A stretch of DNA of 64,000 nt from Cricetomys ansorgei (Eukaryota; Chordata; Mammalia; Rodentia; Nesomyidae), in assembly GCA_026225945.1 (NCBI GenBank), contig JAMJFZ010002553.1, positions 53,973 through 117,972 of the forward strand. Direction: 5' to 3'. Shown piece by piece: positions 34,004 to 49,643 of the stretch. Numbering within the stretch: position 1 is the first letter of the stretch; the number at the start of each line of letters is the position of its first letter. Below the pieces are notes generated by a model. That model was not told the DNA's origin. It was given only the letters and a program-made list of their open reading frames with translations, and did not search any database. A program made the translations under genes and the position numbers.

Positions 34004-37000
34004 CATGCAGCGGGCACAACCAATGTGGAGCGTGAAGAACATTGTCCCAGGATTCGATTAAGAACTGCTGCGTGTCAGACATTTGCATTAAGATTCATAC
34101 AAGTTGCTTCGCAAAACAAAAGTTGCTAATTAGCAACAGAAGAACTTCATTATCGGGGTCCCCACAACACGAGAAAGTGTATTCAAGTGTGGCGGTCTTA
34201 GGAAGGTTGAGAACCACTGTGTAGAAATAAGTCACACCTGAGTGAATCATGCTCCATAGCAGATCATGATCAGCCCTTAGTGATTGTGGAGACTTGCTAT
34301 ACTGGGGGTGCTGAATCAAATATTGTAGGGGCATTTCGGACATGTAAACAGCCACTTTGGTCATTTCTCTTTATGACCCCTTTTGCCATGAACAGGTGTC
34401 AATGTTCTTTCGAACCCAACGCTGATCCCCTCAGGATGTGGTGTTCATTTCTGAACTTTGTCCTGTAACTCGAGAAGCGCCATGCGTTGTTCCCACCATG
34501 GAATACACTATTTCGGGCAAACCGACTGTGTGTCCATGAGACACAATCATGTGAATGGCTTCAAAAACATCTCCAGTCCCCTGTGAAGCTAGGGTTCAGC
34601 CTCCAGACCAGCTTGAGACAGATGCAGTTACTATCAAGTGGGACACGTGCGCCACCGTGTGGCAGCAGACTGCCACTGCGGAGGCAGGCAGCTTCCAGGG
34701 AGTTGCCTTCATGGTTGCCCTCTGAACCCTTCTGCCCCAGCCATGAGCAGTAACTGCTCATGGCTGGGGCAGAAGGGTTCAGAGAATTCATTCAAGGACC
34801 CTTCCGGACACGTGGTGAGCCTCTTCTCGCCGCCATGAGAACCTCCCTTCTTCTGACTATGCTCAGGCGCACCCTCACCCGTGCGTCCTGATCCTCCTGC
34901 TGAGCCCCAGGGTCCTCTCTCTAAAATTCCAGGAACCCCTTCCGGTCCTTTCCCTGGTTCTTTCTGCTTACAAGATCTTGTGGCTGACTCTACTCTTTGC
35001 TTTTTTCCCCGGGGCAAGATCAAGGAGCCCTCCACCATTACGGGTCAATGTCAGCTTTTTAACTTACAGGAGCTGGTCTCTGCAGGGGTCACCAATGTGG
35101 ATGTTGGAACTTCTGCCAAGGTAGCCACATAGAGCGGCTACCATCTAGATGCTGAGGACTGAATCCAGGCCCCTGCGAGGTCACTCAGACATCATAAACG
35201 CTTGCAGGTTTTCTTGGAGAAAAAAATTCTCATATATGATGCCTGCACATCTCCACCTTCTGATCCCATCATTGTTTGGAAGAAGGTCTGCAATGCTTGG
35301 GGACACAGCCTGTACCGAAACACAAGGGTGACTGAGTCGGAAGGATGGAATGTATGAGCAGAGAACCAGGAACGATCCTGACTCGGAAATTTAGAAACGA
35401 AACAATAGAAAAGAAAGAAGGAAAAGAAATGAAAAGGAAAAAAGGAAGAAAAGGTTCGGGTCGTACCTCTCAAGTATTCACAAAGTCCTGGGTTTGATTC
35501 TGAACACTCAACCACTTAAAGGAAACCAAAGGTTATAAAAGGGCCTGTGCATATAGGCCAGCAATTCTCATGCTGAGGGGCTCAAGCCAGTTGGGGCTTG
35601 AGCGACTGTGTCCCAGGTTTCGATTAAGAACTGCTGCATGTCAGACATTTGCAATACGTTTGATAGAAGTAGCTTTGCAAAACAACACTTACAAGTTAGC
35701 AACAGAATAATTTCATTGTTGGGGTTCTCACAACACGAGGAATTGTCTTCAAGTGTGGCAGTCGCAGGAAGTTTGACAACCACTGTGTAGAAACAAGTCA
35801 CAGCTGACTGAATCATGCTCGACAGCAGATCGTGATCAGACCGTAGTGATTGTGGAGAGTCGGTATTTTGTGGGTCCTGAATCAAATATTGTAGGGTCAC
35901 TTCGGACTTGTAAACAGCCGCTTTGGCCATTTTATTTTATGACCCCTTTTGCCAAGAACAGATGTCAATGATCTTTCCAAGCCCACGACGATCCCCTCAG
36001 GATGTGGTGTTCATTTCTGACTTTGTCCTGTAAATCGAGAAACGCCATGCACTGTTCCAATCACGGAATCCACTATTTCGGGCACACCGACCGTGTTTCC
36101 CTGAGACACAGGCATGCAAATGCCTTCCAAAACATCTCCAGTCCCCTGTGACGCGAGGGTTAAGCTTCCAGACCGGCTTGAGACCAAGGCAGTAACTTTC
36201 AACTGGGGCTCAAGTGCCAACATTTGGCTCCTGGCTAACTCTGCGGAGGCAGGCAACTTCCACGGAGGCTCCTTCACGCCTGGACTCTGAACCCTTCTGC
36301 CCCAGCAATGAGCAAACAAGCTCATTGCTGGGGCAGAAGGGTTCAGAGAATCCATTCAGGGACCCTTCGGGACACATGGATAGCCTCTTCTCGCTGCCCT
36401 GAAAACCTCCCTTCTTCAGACCCTGCTCATTTGCACTCCCACCCGTGACTCCTGATCCTTCTGCTGAGCCACTGGGTCCCTGTTCTTAAATTCCACGAAC
36501 CCCTTCCTGTTTTGTCCCGGGTTCTTTCTGCTCACAGGAACTTGTGGCTGATGCTCCCCTTTGCATCTTTGCAGTAGGCAAGATCAAGGAGCCCTCCTCC
36601 ATTATGGGTCAATGTCAGCTTTTTCACTTACACCAGCTGCTTCTTTCAAGGGTCAGCAGACTGGATGTTCGAACCACTGGAACGGTAGCCACATGTAGGA
36701 GCTAGCATGTAGACACTGAGTACTGAATCCAGGCCCCTGCTAGGGCAAGCAGGCATCATAAATGCTCTGGAGGTGATTTTGTAGAAAACAACTCTCCCTT
36801 TGGATGCCAGCACATCTCCATCATCTGATTTCTTCATTGCTGGTAGAAACGTTCTGCCACGCTTGTGGACATGGGCCTGTCACCGAGCTGCAACAGTGCT
36901 TGAAGCAGAAGCATGGGTTGTCTGTGAGGGGAGCTCAGATAGATCCTATCTCAAAAAACTGAAAGGGAATGAATAGAAAAGACAAGGAAAGGAAACGAAA

Positions 37001-37131
37001 GGAAAGCAAAGGAAATGTTTGGATCGTACCTCTCCAGGATTCACAAAGTCCTGGGTTTGATCCTGAGCACCCAAACACTTAAGAGAAACAGAAGGTTCTA
37101 ACAGGGCCTGTGCATATGAGGCAGCAATTCT
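34004..37131 (+). repeat. Array copy 12
   Basis: Full length. T at 496, C at 1114. Confidence 0.97.
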
Positions 37132-40100
37132 CATGCAGCGGGCACAACCAATGTGGAGCGTGAAGAACATTGTCCCAGGATTCGATTAAGAACTGCTGCG
37201 TGTCAGACATTTGCATTAAGATTCATACAAGTTGCTTCGCAAAACAAAAGTTGCTAATTAGCAACAGAAGAACTTCATTATCGGGGTCCCCACAACACGA
37301 GAAAGTGTATTCAAGTGTGGCGGTCTTAGGAAGGTTGAGAACCACTGTGTAGAAATAAGTCACACCTGAGTGAATCATGCTCCATAGCAGATCATGATCA
37401 GCCCTTAGTGATTGTGGAGACTTGCTATACTGGGGGTGCTGAATCAAATATTGTAGGGGCATTTCGGACATGTAAACAGCCACTTTGGTCATTTCTCTTT
37501 ATGACCCCTTTTGCCATGAACAGGTGTCAATGTTCTTTCGAACCCAACGCTGATCCCCTCAGGATGTGGTGTTCATTTCTGAACTTTGTCCTGTAACTCG
37601 AGAAGCGCCATGCGTTGTTCCCACCACGGAATACACTATTTCGGGCAAACCGACTGTGTGTCCATGAGACACAATCATGTGAATGGCTTCAAAAACATCT
37701 CCAGTCCCCTGTGAAGCTAGGGTTCAGCCTCCAGACCAGCTTGAGACAGATGCAGTTACTATCAAGTGGGACACGTGCGCCACCGTGTGGCAGCAGACTG
37801 CCACTGCGGAGGCAGGCAGCTTCCAGGGAGTTGCCTTCATGGTTGCCCTCTGAACCCTTCTGCCCCAGCCATGAGCAGTAACTGCTCATGGCTGGGGCAG
37901 AAGGGTTCAGAGAATTCATTCAAGGACCCTTCCGGACACGTGGTGAGCCTCTTCTCGCCGCCATGAGAACCTCCCTTCTTCTGACTATGCTCAGGCGCAC
38001 CCTCACCCGTGCGTCCTGATCCTCCTGCTGAGCCCCAGGGTCCTCTCTCTAAAATTCCAGGAACCCCTTCCGGTCCTTTCCCTGGTTCTTTCTGCTTACA
38101 AGATCTTGTGGCTGACTCTACTCTTTGCTTTTTTCCCCGGGGCAAGATCAAGGAGCCCTCCACCATTACGGGTCAATGTCAGCTTTTTAACTTACAGGAG
38201 CTGGTCTCTGCAGGGGTCACCAATGTGGATGTTGGAACTTCTGCCAAGGTAGCCACATAGAGCGGCTACCATCTAGATGCTGAGGACTGAATCCAGGCCC
38301 CTGCGAGGTCACTCAGACATCATAAACGCTTGCAGGTTTTCTTGGAGAAAAAAATTCTCATATATGATGCCTGCACATCTCCACCTTCTGATCCCATCAT
38401 TGTTTGGAAGAAGGTCTGCAATGCTTGGGGACACAGCCTGTACCGAAACACAAGGGTGACTGAGTCGGAAGGATGGAATGTATGAGCAGAGAACCAGGAA
38501 CGATCCTGACTCGGAAATTTAGAAACGAAACAATAGAAAAGAAAGAAGGAAAAGAAATGAAAAGGAAAAAAGGAAGAAAAGGTTCGGGTCGTACCTCTCA
38601 AGTATTCACAAAGTCCTGGGTTTGATTCTGAACACTCAACCACTTAAAGGAAACCAAAGGTTATAAAAGGGCCTGTGCATATAGGCCAGCAATTCTCATG
38701 CTGAGGGGCTCAAGCCAGTTGGGGCTTGAGCGACTGTGTCCCAGGTTTCGATTAAGAACTGCTGCATGTCAGACATTTGCAATACGTTTGATAGAAGTAG
38801 CTTTGCAAAACAACACTTACAAGTTAGCAACAGAATAATTTCATTGTTGGGGTTCTCACAACACGAGGAATTGTCTTCAAGTGTGGCAGTCGCAGGAAGT
38901 TTGACAACCACTGTGTAGAAACAAGTCACAGCTGACTGAATCATGCTCGACAGCAGATCGTGATCAGACCGTAGTGATTGTGGAGAGTCGGTATTTTGTG
39001 GGTCCTGAATCAAATATTGTAGGGTCACTTCGGACTTGTAAACAGCCGCTTTGGCCATTTTATTTTATGACCCCTTTTGCCAAGAACAGATGTCAATGAT
39101 CTTTCCAAGCCCACGACGATCCCCTCAGGATGTGGTGTTCATTTCTGACTTTGTCCTGTAAATCGAGAAACGCCATGCACTGTTCCAATCACGGAATCCA
39201 CTATTTCGGGCACACCGACCGTGTTTCCCTGAGACACAGGCATGCAAATGCCTTCCAAAACATCTCCAGTCCCCTGTGACGCGAGGGTTAAGCTTCCAGA
39301 CCGGCTTGAGACCAAGGCAGTAACTTTCAACTGGGGCTCAAGTGCCAACATTTGGCTCCTGGCTAACTCTGCGGAGGCAGGCAACTTCCACGGAGGCTCC
39401 TTCACGCCTGGACTCTGAACCCTTCTGCCCCAGCAATGAGCAAACAAGCTCATTGCTGGGGCAGAAGGGTTCAGAGAATCCATTCAGGGACCCTTCGGGA
39501 CACATGGATAGCCTCTTCTCGCTGCCCTGAAAACCTCCCTTCTTCAGACCCTGCTCATTTGCACTCCCACCCGTGACTCCTGATCCTTCTGCTGAGCCAC
39601 TGGGTCCCTGTTCTTAAATTCCACGAACCCCTTCCTGTTTTGTCCCGGGTTCTTTCTGCTCACAGGAACTTGTGGCTGATGCTCCCCTTTGCATCTTTGC
39701 AGTAGGCAAGATCAAGGAGCCCTCCTCCATTATGGGTCAATGTCAGCTTTTTCACTTACACCAGCTGCTTCTTTCAAGGGTCAGCAGACTGGATGTTCGA
39801 ACCACTGGAACGGTAGCCACATGTAGGAGCTAGCATGTAGACACTGAGTACTGAATCCAGGCCCCTGCTAGGGCAAGCAGGCATCATAAATGCTCTGGAG
39901 GTGATTTTGTAGAAAACAACTCTCCCTTTGGATGCCAGCACATCTCCATCATCTGATTTCTTCATTGCTGGTAGAAACGTTCTGCCACGCTTGTGGACAT
40001 GGGCCTGTCACCGAGCTGCAACAGTGCTTGAAGCAGAAGCATGGGTTGTCTGTGAGGGGAGCTCAGATAGATCCTATCTCAAAAAACTGAAAGGGAATGA

Positions 40101-40259
40101 ATAGAAAAGACAAGGAAAGGAAACGAAAGGAAAGCAAAGGAAATGTTTGGATCGTACCTCTCCAGGATTCACAAAGTCCTGGGTTTGATCCTGAGCACCC
40201 AAACACTTAAGAGAAACAGAAGGTTCTAACAGGGCCTGTGCATATGAGGCAGCAATTCT
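37132..40259 (+). repeat. Array copy 13
   Basis: Full length. C at 496, C at 1114. Confidence 0.97.
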
Positions 40260-43200
40260 CATGCAGCGGGCACAACCAATGTGGAGCGTGAAGAACATTG
40301 TCCCAGGATTCGATTAAGAACTGCTGCGTGTCAGACATTTGCATTAAGATTCATACAAGTTGCTTCGCAAAACAAAAGTTGCTAATTAGCAACAGAAGAA
40401 CTTCATTATCGGGGTCCCCACAACACGAGAAAGTGTATTCAAGTGTGGCGGTCTTAGGAAGGTTGAGAACCACTGTGTAGAAATAAGTCACACCTGAGTG
40501 AATCATGCTCCATAGCAGATCATGATCAGCCCTTAGTGATTGTGGAGACTTGCTATACTGGGGGTGCTGAATCAAATATTGTAGGGGCATTTCGGACATG
40601 TAAACAGCCACTTTGGTCATTTCTCTTTATGACCCCTTTTGCCATGAACAGGTGTCAATGTTCTTTCGAACCCAACGCTGATCCCCTCAGGATGTGGTGT
40701 TCATTTCTGAACTTTGTCCTGTAACTCGAGAAGCGCCATGCGTTGTTCCCACCACGGAATACACTATTTCGGGCAAACCGACTGTGTGTCCATGAGACAC
40801 AATCATGTGAATGGCTTCAAAAACATCTCCAGTCCCCTGTGAAGCTAGGGTTCAGCCTCCAGACCAGCTTGAGACAGATGCAGTTACTATCAAGTGGGAC
40901 ACGTGCGCCACCGTGTGGCAGCAGACTGCCACTGCGGAGGCAGGCAGCTTCCAGGGAGTTGCCTTCATGGTTGCCCTCTGAACCCTTCTGCCCCAGCCAT
41001 GAGCAGTAACTGCTCATGGCTGGGGCAGAAGGGTTCAGAGAATTCATTCAAGGACCCTTCCGGACACGTGGTGAGCCTCTTCTCGCCGCCATGAGAACCT
41101 CCCTTCTTCTGACTATGCTCAGGCGCACCCTCACCCGTGCGTCCTGATCCTCCTGCTGAGCCCCAGGGTCCTCTCTCTAAAATTCCAGGAACCCCTTCCG
41201 GTCCTTTCCCTGGTTCTTTCTGCTTACAAGATCTTGTGGCTGACTCTACTCTTTGCTTTTTTCCCCGGGGCAAGATCAAGGAGCCCTCCACCATTACGGG
41301 TCAATGTCAGCTTTTTAACTTACAGGAGCTGGTCTCTGCAGGGGTCACCAATGTGGATGTTGGAACTTCTGCCAAGGTAGCCACATAGAGCGGCTACCAT
41401 CTAGATGCTGAGGACTGAATCCAGGCCCCTGCGAGGTCACTCAGACATCATAAACGCTTGCAGGTTTTCTTGGAGAAAAAAATTCTCATATATGATGCCT
41501 GCACATCTCCACCTTCTGATCCCATCATTGTTTGGAAGAAGGTCTGCAATGCTTGGGGACACAGCCTGTACCGAAACACAAGGGTGACTGAGTCGGAAGG
41601 ATGGAATGTATGAGCAGAGAACCAGGAACGATCCTGACTCGGAAATTTAGAAACGAAACAATAGAAAAGAAAGAAGGAAAAGAAATGAAAAGGAAAAAAG
41701 GAAGAAAAGGTTCGGGTCGTACCTCTCAAGTATTCACAAAGTCCTGGGTTTGATTCTGAACACTCAACCACTTAAAGGAAACCAAAGGTTATAAAAGGGC
41801 CTGTGCATATAGGCCAGCAATTCTCATGCTGAGGGGCTCAAGCCAGTTGGGGCTTGAGCGACTGTGTCCCAGGTTTCGATTAAGAACTGCTGCATGTCAG
41901 ACATTTGCAATACGTTTGATAGAAGTAGCTTTGCAAAACAACACTTACAAGTTAGCAACAGAATAATTTCATTGTTGGGGTTCTCACAACACGAGGAATT
42001 GTCTTCAAGTGTGGCAGTCGCAGGAAGTTTGACAACCACTGTGTAGAAACAAGTCACAGCTGACTGAATCATGCTCGACAGCAGATCGTGATCAGACCGT
42101 AGTGATTGTGGAGAGTCGGTATTTTGTGGGTCCTGAATCAAATATTGTAGGGTCACTTCGGACTTGTAAACAGCCGCTTTGGCCATTTTATTTTATGACC
42201 CCTTTTGCCAAGAACAGATGTCAATGATCTTTCCAAGCCCACGACGATCCCCTCAGGATGTGGTGTTCATTTCTGACTTTGTCCTGTAAATCGAGAAACG
42301 CCATGCACTGTTCCAATCACGGAATCCACTATTTCGGGCACACCGACCGTGTTTCCCTGAGACACAGGCATGCAAATGCCTTCCAAAACATCTCCAGTCC
42401 CCTGTGACGCGAGGGTTAAGCTTCCAGACCGGCTTGAGACCAAGGCAGTAACTTTCAACTGGGGCTCAAGTGCCAACATTTGGCTCCTGGCTAACTCTGC
42501 GGAGGCAGGCAACTTCCACGGAGGCTCCTTCACGCCTGGACTCTGAACCCTTCTGCCCCAGCAATGAGCAAACAAGCTCATTGCTGGGGCAGAAGGGTTC
42601 AGAGAATCCATTCAGGGACCCTTCGGGACACATGGATAGCCTCTTCTCGCTGCCCTGAAAACCTCCCTTCTTCAGACCCTGCTCATTTGCACTCCCACCC
42701 GTGACTCCTGATCCTTCTGCTGAGCCACTGGGTCCCTGTTCTTAAATTCCACGAACCCCTTCCTGTTTTGTCCCGGGTTCTTTCTGCTCACAGGAACTTG
42801 TGGCTGATGCTCCCCTTTGCATCTTTGCAGTAGGCAAGATCAAGGAGCCCTCCTCCATTATGGGTCAATGTCAGCTTTTTCACTTACACCAGCTGCTTCT
42901 TTCAAGGGTCAGCAGACTGGATGTTCGAACCACTGGAACGGTAGCCACATGTAGGAGCTAGCATGTAGACACTGAGTACTGAATCCAGGCCCCTGCTAGG
43001 GCAAGCAGGCATCATAAATGCTCTGGAGGTGATTTTGTAGAAAACAACTCTCCCTTTGGATGCCAGCACATCTCCATCATCTGATTTCTTCATTGCTGGT
43101 AGAAACGTTCTGCCACGCTTGTGGACATGGGCCTGTCACCGAGCTGCAACAGTGCTTGAAGCAGAAGCATGGGTTGTCTGTGAGGGGAGCTCAGATAGAT

Positions 43201-43387
43201 CCTATCTCAAAAAACTGAAAGGGAATGAATAGAAAAGACAAGGAAAGGAAACGAAAGGAAAGCAAAGGAAATGTTTGGATCGTACCTCTCCAGGATTCAC
43301 AAAGTCCTGGGTTTGATCCTGAGCACCCAAACACTTAAGAGAAACAGAAGGTTCTAACAGGGCCTGTGCATATGAGGCAGCAATTCT
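40260..43387 (+). repeat. Array copy 14
   Basis: Full length. C at 496, C at 1114. Confidence 0.97.
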
Positions 43388-46300
43388 CATGCAGCGGGCA
43401 CAACCAATGTGGAGCGTGAAGAACATTGTCCCAGGATTCGATTAAGAACTGCTGCGTGTCAGACATTTGCATTAAGATTCATACAAGTTGCTTCGCAAAA
43501 CAAAAGTTGCTAATTAGCAACAGAAGAACTTCATTATCGGGGTCCCCACAACACGAGAAAGTGTATTCAAGTGTGGCGGTCTTAGGAAGGTTGAGAACCA
43601 CTGTGTAGAAATAAGTCACACCTGAGTGAATCATGCTCCATAGCAGATCATGATCAGCCCTTAGTGATTGTGGAGACTTGCTATACTGGGGGTGCTGAAT
43701 CAAATATTGTAGGGGCATTTCGGACATGTAAACAGCCACTTTGGTCATTTCTCTTTATGACCCCTTTTGCCATGAACAGGTGTCAATGTTCTTTCGAACC
43801 CAACGCTGATCCCCTCAGGATGTGGTGTTCATTTCTGAACTTTGTCCTGTAACTCGAGAAGCGCCATGCGTTGTTCCCACCATGGAATACACTATTTCGG
43901 GCAAACCGACTGTGTGTCCATGAGACACAATCATGTGAATGGCTTCAAAAACATCTCCAGTCCCCTGTGAAGCTAGGGTTCAGCCTCCAGACCAGCTTGA
44001 GACAGATGCAGTTACTATCAAGTGGGACACGTGCGCCACCGTGTGGCAGCAGACTGCCACTGCGGAGGCAGGCAGCTTCCAGGGAGTTGCCTTCATGGTT
44101 GCCCTCTGAACCCTTCTGCCCCAGCCATGAGCAGTAACTGCTCATGGCTGGGGCAGAAGGGTTCAGAGAATTCATTCAAGGACCCTTCCGGACACGTGGT
44201 GAGCCTCTTCTCGCCGCCATGAGAACCTCCCTTCTTCTGACTATGCTCAGGCGCACCCTCACCCGTGCGTCCTGATCCTCCTGCTGAGCCCCAGGGTCCT
44301 CTCTCTAAAATTCCAGGAACCCCTTCCGGTCCTTTCCCTGGTTCTTTCTGCTTACAAGATCTTGTGGCTGACTCTACTCTTTGCTTTTTTCCCCGGGGCA
44401 AGATCAAGGAGCCCTCCACCATTACGGGTCAATGTCAGCTTTTTAACTTACAGGAGCTGGTCTCTGCAGGGGTCACCAATGTGGATGTTGGAACTTCTGC
44501 CAAGGTAGCCACATAGAGCGGCTACCATCTAGATGCTGAGGACTGAATCCAGGCCCCTGCGAGGTCACTCAGACATCATAAACGCTTGCAGGTTTTCTTG
44601 GAGAAAAAAATTCTCATATATGATGCCTGCACATCTCCACCTTCTGATCCCATCATTGTTTGGAAGAAGGTCTGCAATGCTTGGGGACACAGCCTGTACC
44701 GAAACACAAGGGTGACTGAGTCGGAAGGATGGAATGTATGAGCAGAGAACCAGGAACGATCCTGACTCGGAAATTTAGAAACGAAACAATAGAAAAGAAA
44801 GAAGGAAAAGAAATGAAAAGGAAAAAAGGAAGAAAAGGTTCGGGTCGTACCTCTCAAGTATTCACAAAGTCCTGGGTTTGATTCTGAACACTCAACCACT
44901 TAAAGGAAACCAAAGGTTATAAAAGGGCCTGTGCATATAGGCCAGCAATTCTCATGCTGAGGGGCTCAAGCCAGTTGGGGCTTGAGCGACTGTGTCCCAG
45001 GTTTCGATTAAGAACTGCTGCATGTCAGACATTTGCAATACGTTTGATAGAAGTAGCTTTGCAAAACAACACTTACAAGTTAGCAACAGAATAATTTCAT
45101 TGTTGGGGTTCTCACAACACGAGGAATTGTCTTCAAGTGTGGCAGTCGCAGGAAGTTTGACAACCACTGTGTAGAAACAAGTCACAGCTGACTGAATCAT
45201 GCTCGACAGCAGATCGTGATCAGACCGTAGTGATTGTGGAGAGTCGGTATTTTGTGGGTCCTGAATCAAATATTGTAGGGTCACTTCGGACTTGTAAACA
45301 GCCGCTTTGGCCATTTTATTTTATGACCCCTTTTGCCAAGAACAGATGTCAATGATCTTTCCAAGCCCACGACGATCCCCTCAGGATGTGGTGTTCATTT
45401 CTGACTTTGTCCTGTAAATCGAGAAACGCCATGCACTGTTCCAATCACGGAATCCACTATTTCGGGCACACCGACCGTGTTTCCCTGAGACACAGGCATG
45501 CAAATGCCTTCCAAAACATCTCCAGTCCCCTGTGACGCGAGGGTTAAGCTTCCAGACCGGCTTGAGACCAAGGCAGTAACTTTCAACTGGGGCTCAAGTG
45601 CCAACATTTGGCTCCTGGCTAACTCTGCGGAGGCAGGCAACTTCCACGGAGGCTCCTTCACGCCTGGACTCTGAACCCTTCTGCCCCAGCAATGAGCAAA
45701 CAAGCTCATTGCTGGGGCAGAAGGGTTCAGAGAATCCATTCAGGGACCCTTCGGGACACATGGATAGCCTCTTCTCGCTGCCCTGAAAACCTCCCTTCTT
45801 CAGACCCTGCTCATTTGCACTCCCACCCGTGACTCCTGATCCTTCTGCTGAGCCACTGGGTCCCTGTTCTTAAATTCCACGAACCCCTTCCTGTTTTGTC
45901 CCGGGTTCTTTCTGCTCACAGGAACTTGTGGCTGATGCTCCCCTTTGCATCTTTGCAGTAGGCAAGATCAAGGAGCCCTCCTCCATTATGGGTCAATGTC
46001 AGCTTTTTCACTTACACCAGCTGCTTCTTTCAAGGGTCAGCAGACTGGATGTTCGAACCACTGGAACGGTAGCCACATGTAGGAGCTAGCATGTAGACAC
46101 TGAGTACTGAATCCAGGCCCCTGCTAGGGCAAGCAGGCATCATAAATGCTCTGGAGGTGATTTTGTAGAAAACAACTCTCCCTTTGGATGCCAGCACATC
46201 TCCATCATCTGATTTCTTCATTGCTGGTAGAAACGTTCTGCCACGCTTGTGGACATGGGCCTGTCACCGAGCTGCAACAGTGCTTGAAGCAGAAGCATGG

Positions 46301-46515
46301 GTTGTCTGTGAGGGGAGCTCAGATAGATCCTATCTCAAAAAACTGAAAGGGAATGAATAGAAAAGACAAGGAAAGGAAACGAAAGGAAAGCAAAGGAAAT
46401 GTTTGGATCGTACCTCTCCAGGATTCACAAAGTCCTGGGTTTGATCCTGAGCACCCAAACACTTAAGAGAAACAGAAGGTTCTAACAGGGCCTGTGCATA
46501 TGAGGCAGCAATTCT
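43388..46515 (+). repeat. Array copy 15
   Basis: Full length. T at 496, C at 1114; a single T copy flanked by C copies. Confidence 0.97.
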
Positions 46516-49500
46516 CATGCAGCGGGCACAACCAATGTGGAGCGTGAAGAACATTGTCCCAGGATTCGATTAAGAACTGCTGCGTGTCAGACATTTGCAT
46601 TAAGATTCATACAAGTTGCTTCGCAAAACAAAAGTTGCTAATTAGCAACAGAAGAACTTCATTATCGGGGTCCCCACAACACGAGAAAGTGTATTCAAGT
46701 GTGGCGGTCTTAGGAAGGTTGAGAACCACTGTGTAGAAATAAGTCACACCTGAGTGAATCATGCTCCATAGCAGATCATGATCAGCCCTTAGTGATTGTG
46801 GAGACTTGCTATACTGGGGGTGCTGAATCAAATATTGTAGGGGCATTTCGGACATGTAAACAGCCACTTTGGTCATTTCTCTTTATGACCCCTTTTGCCA
46901 TGAACAGGTGTCAATGTTCTTTCGAACCCAACGCTGATCCCCTCAGGATGTGGTGTTCATTTCTGAACTTTGTCCTGTAACTCGAGAAGCGCCATGCGTT
47001 GTTCCCACCACGGAATACACTATTTCGGGCAAACCGACTGTGTGTCCATGAGACACAATCATGTGAATGGCTTCAAAAACATCTCCAGTCCCCTGTGAAG
47101 CTAGGGTTCAGCCTCCAGACCAGCTTGAGACAGATGCAGTTACTATCAAGTGGGACACGTGCGCCACCGTGTGGCAGCAGACTGCCACTGCGGAGGCAGG
47201 CAGCTTCCAGGGAGTTGCCTTCATGGTTGCCCTCTGAACCCTTCTGCCCCAGCCATGAGCAGTAACTGCTCATGGCTGGGGCAGAAGGGTTCAGAGAATT
47301 CATTCAAGGACCCTTCCGGACACGTGGTGAGCCTCTTCTCGCCGCCATGAGAACCTCCCTTCTTCTGACTATGCTCAGGCGCACCCTCACCCGTGCGTCC
47401 TGATCCTCCTGCTGAGCCCCAGGGTCCTCTCTCTAAAATTCCAGGAACCCCTTCCGGTCCTTTCCCTGGTTCTTTCTGCTTACAAGATCTTGTGGCTGAC
47501 TCTACTCTTTGCTTTTTTCCCCGGGGCAAGATCAAGGAGCCCTCCACCATTACGGGTCAATGTCAGCTTTTTAACTTACAGGAGCTGGTCTCTGCAGGGG
47601 TCACCAATGTGGATGTTGGAACTTCTGCCAAGGTAGCCACATAGAGCGGCTACCATCTAGATGCTGAGGACTGAATCCAGGCCCCTGCGAGGTCACTCAG
47701 ACATCATAAACGCTTGCAGGTTTTCTTGGAGAAAAAAATTCTCATATATGATGCCTGCACATCTCCACCTTCTGATCCCATCATTGTTTGGAAGAAGGTC
47801 TGCAATGCTTGGGGACACAGCCTGTACCGAAACACAAGGGTGACTGAGTCGGAAGGATGGAATGTATGAGCAGAGAACCAGGAACGATCCTGACTCGGAA
47901 ATTTAGAAACGAAACAATAGAAAAGAAAGAAGGAAAAGAAATGAAAAGGAAAAAAGGAAGAAAAGGTTCGGGTCGTACCTCTCAAGTATTCACAAAGTCC
48001 TGGGTTTGATTCTGAACACTCAACCACTTAAAGGAAACCAAAGGTTATAAAAGGGCCTGTGCATATAGGCCAGCAATTCTCATGCTGAGGGGCTCAAGCC
48101 AGTTGGGGCTTGAGCGACTGTGTCCCAGGTTTCGATTAAGAACTGCTGCATGTCAGACATTTGCAATACGTTTGATAGAAGTAGCTTTGCAAAACAACAC
48201 TTACAAGTTAGCAACAGAATAATTTCATTGTTGGGGTTCTCACAACACGAGGAATTGTCTTCAAGTGTGGCAGTCGCAGGAAGTTTGACAACCACTGTGT
48301 AGAAACAAGTCACAGCTGACTGAATCATGCTCGACAGCAGATCGTGATCAGACCGTAGTGATTGTGGAGAGTCGGTATTTTGTGGGTCCTGAATCAAATA
48401 TTGTAGGGTCACTTCGGACTTGTAAACAGCCGCTTTGGCCATTTTATTTTATGACCCCTTTTGCCAAGAACAGATGTCAATGATCTTTCCAAGCCCACGA
48501 CGATCCCCTCAGGATGTGGTGTTCATTTCTGACTTTGTCCTGTAAATCGAGAAACGCCATGCACTGTTCCAATCACGGAATCCACTATTTCGGGCACACC
48601 GACCGTGTTTCCCTGAGACACAGGCATGCAAATGCCTTCCAAAACATCTCCAGTCCCCTGTGACGCGAGGGTTAAGCTTCCAGACCGGCTTGAGACCAAG
48701 GCAGTAACTTTCAACTGGGGCTCAAGTGCCAACATTTGGCTCCTGGCTAACTCTGCGGAGGCAGGCAACTTCCACGGAGGCTCCTTCACGCCTGGACTCT
48801 GAACCCTTCTGCCCCAGCAATGAGCAAACAAGCTCATTGCTGGGGCAGAAGGGTTCAGAGAATCCATTCAGGGACCCTTCGGGACACATGGATAGCCTCT
48901 TCTCGCTGCCCTGAAAACCTCCCTTCTTCAGACCCTGCTCATTTGCACTCCCACCCGTGACTCCTGATCCTTCTGCTGAGCCACTGGGTCCCTGTTCTTA
49001 AATTCCACGAACCCCTTCCTGTTTTGTCCCGGGTTCTTTCTGCTCACAGGAACTTGTGGCTGATGCTCCCCTTTGCATCTTTGCAGTAGGCAAGATCAAG
49101 GAGCCCTCCTCCATTATGGGTCAATGTCAGCTTTTTCACTTACACCAGCTGCTTCTTTCAAGGGTCAGCAGACTGGATGTTCGAACCACTGGAACGGTAG
49201 CCACATGTAGGAGCTAGCATGTAGACACTGAGTACTGAATCCAGGCCCCTGCTAGGGCAAGCAGGCATCATAAATGCTCTGGAGGTGATTTTGTAGAAAA
49301 CAACTCTCCCTTTGGATGCCAGCACATCTCCATCATCTGATTTCTTCATTGCTGGTAGAAACGTTCTGCCACGCTTGTGGACATGGGCCTGTCACCGAGC
49401 TGCAACAGTGCTTGAAGCAGAAGCATGGGTTGTCTGTGAGGGGAGCTCAGATAGATCCTATCTCAAAAAACTGAAAGGGAATGAATAGAAAAGACAAGGA

Positions 49501-49643
49501 AAGGAAACGAAAGGAAAGCAAAGGAAATGTTTGGATCGTACCTCTCCAGGATTCACAAAGTCCTGGGTTTGATCCTGAGCACCCAAACACTTAAGAGAAA
49601 CAGAAGGTTCTAACAGGGCCTGTGCATATGAGGCAGCAATTCT
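46516..49643 (+). repeat. Array copy 16
   Basis: Full length. C at 496, C at 1114. Confidence 0.97.
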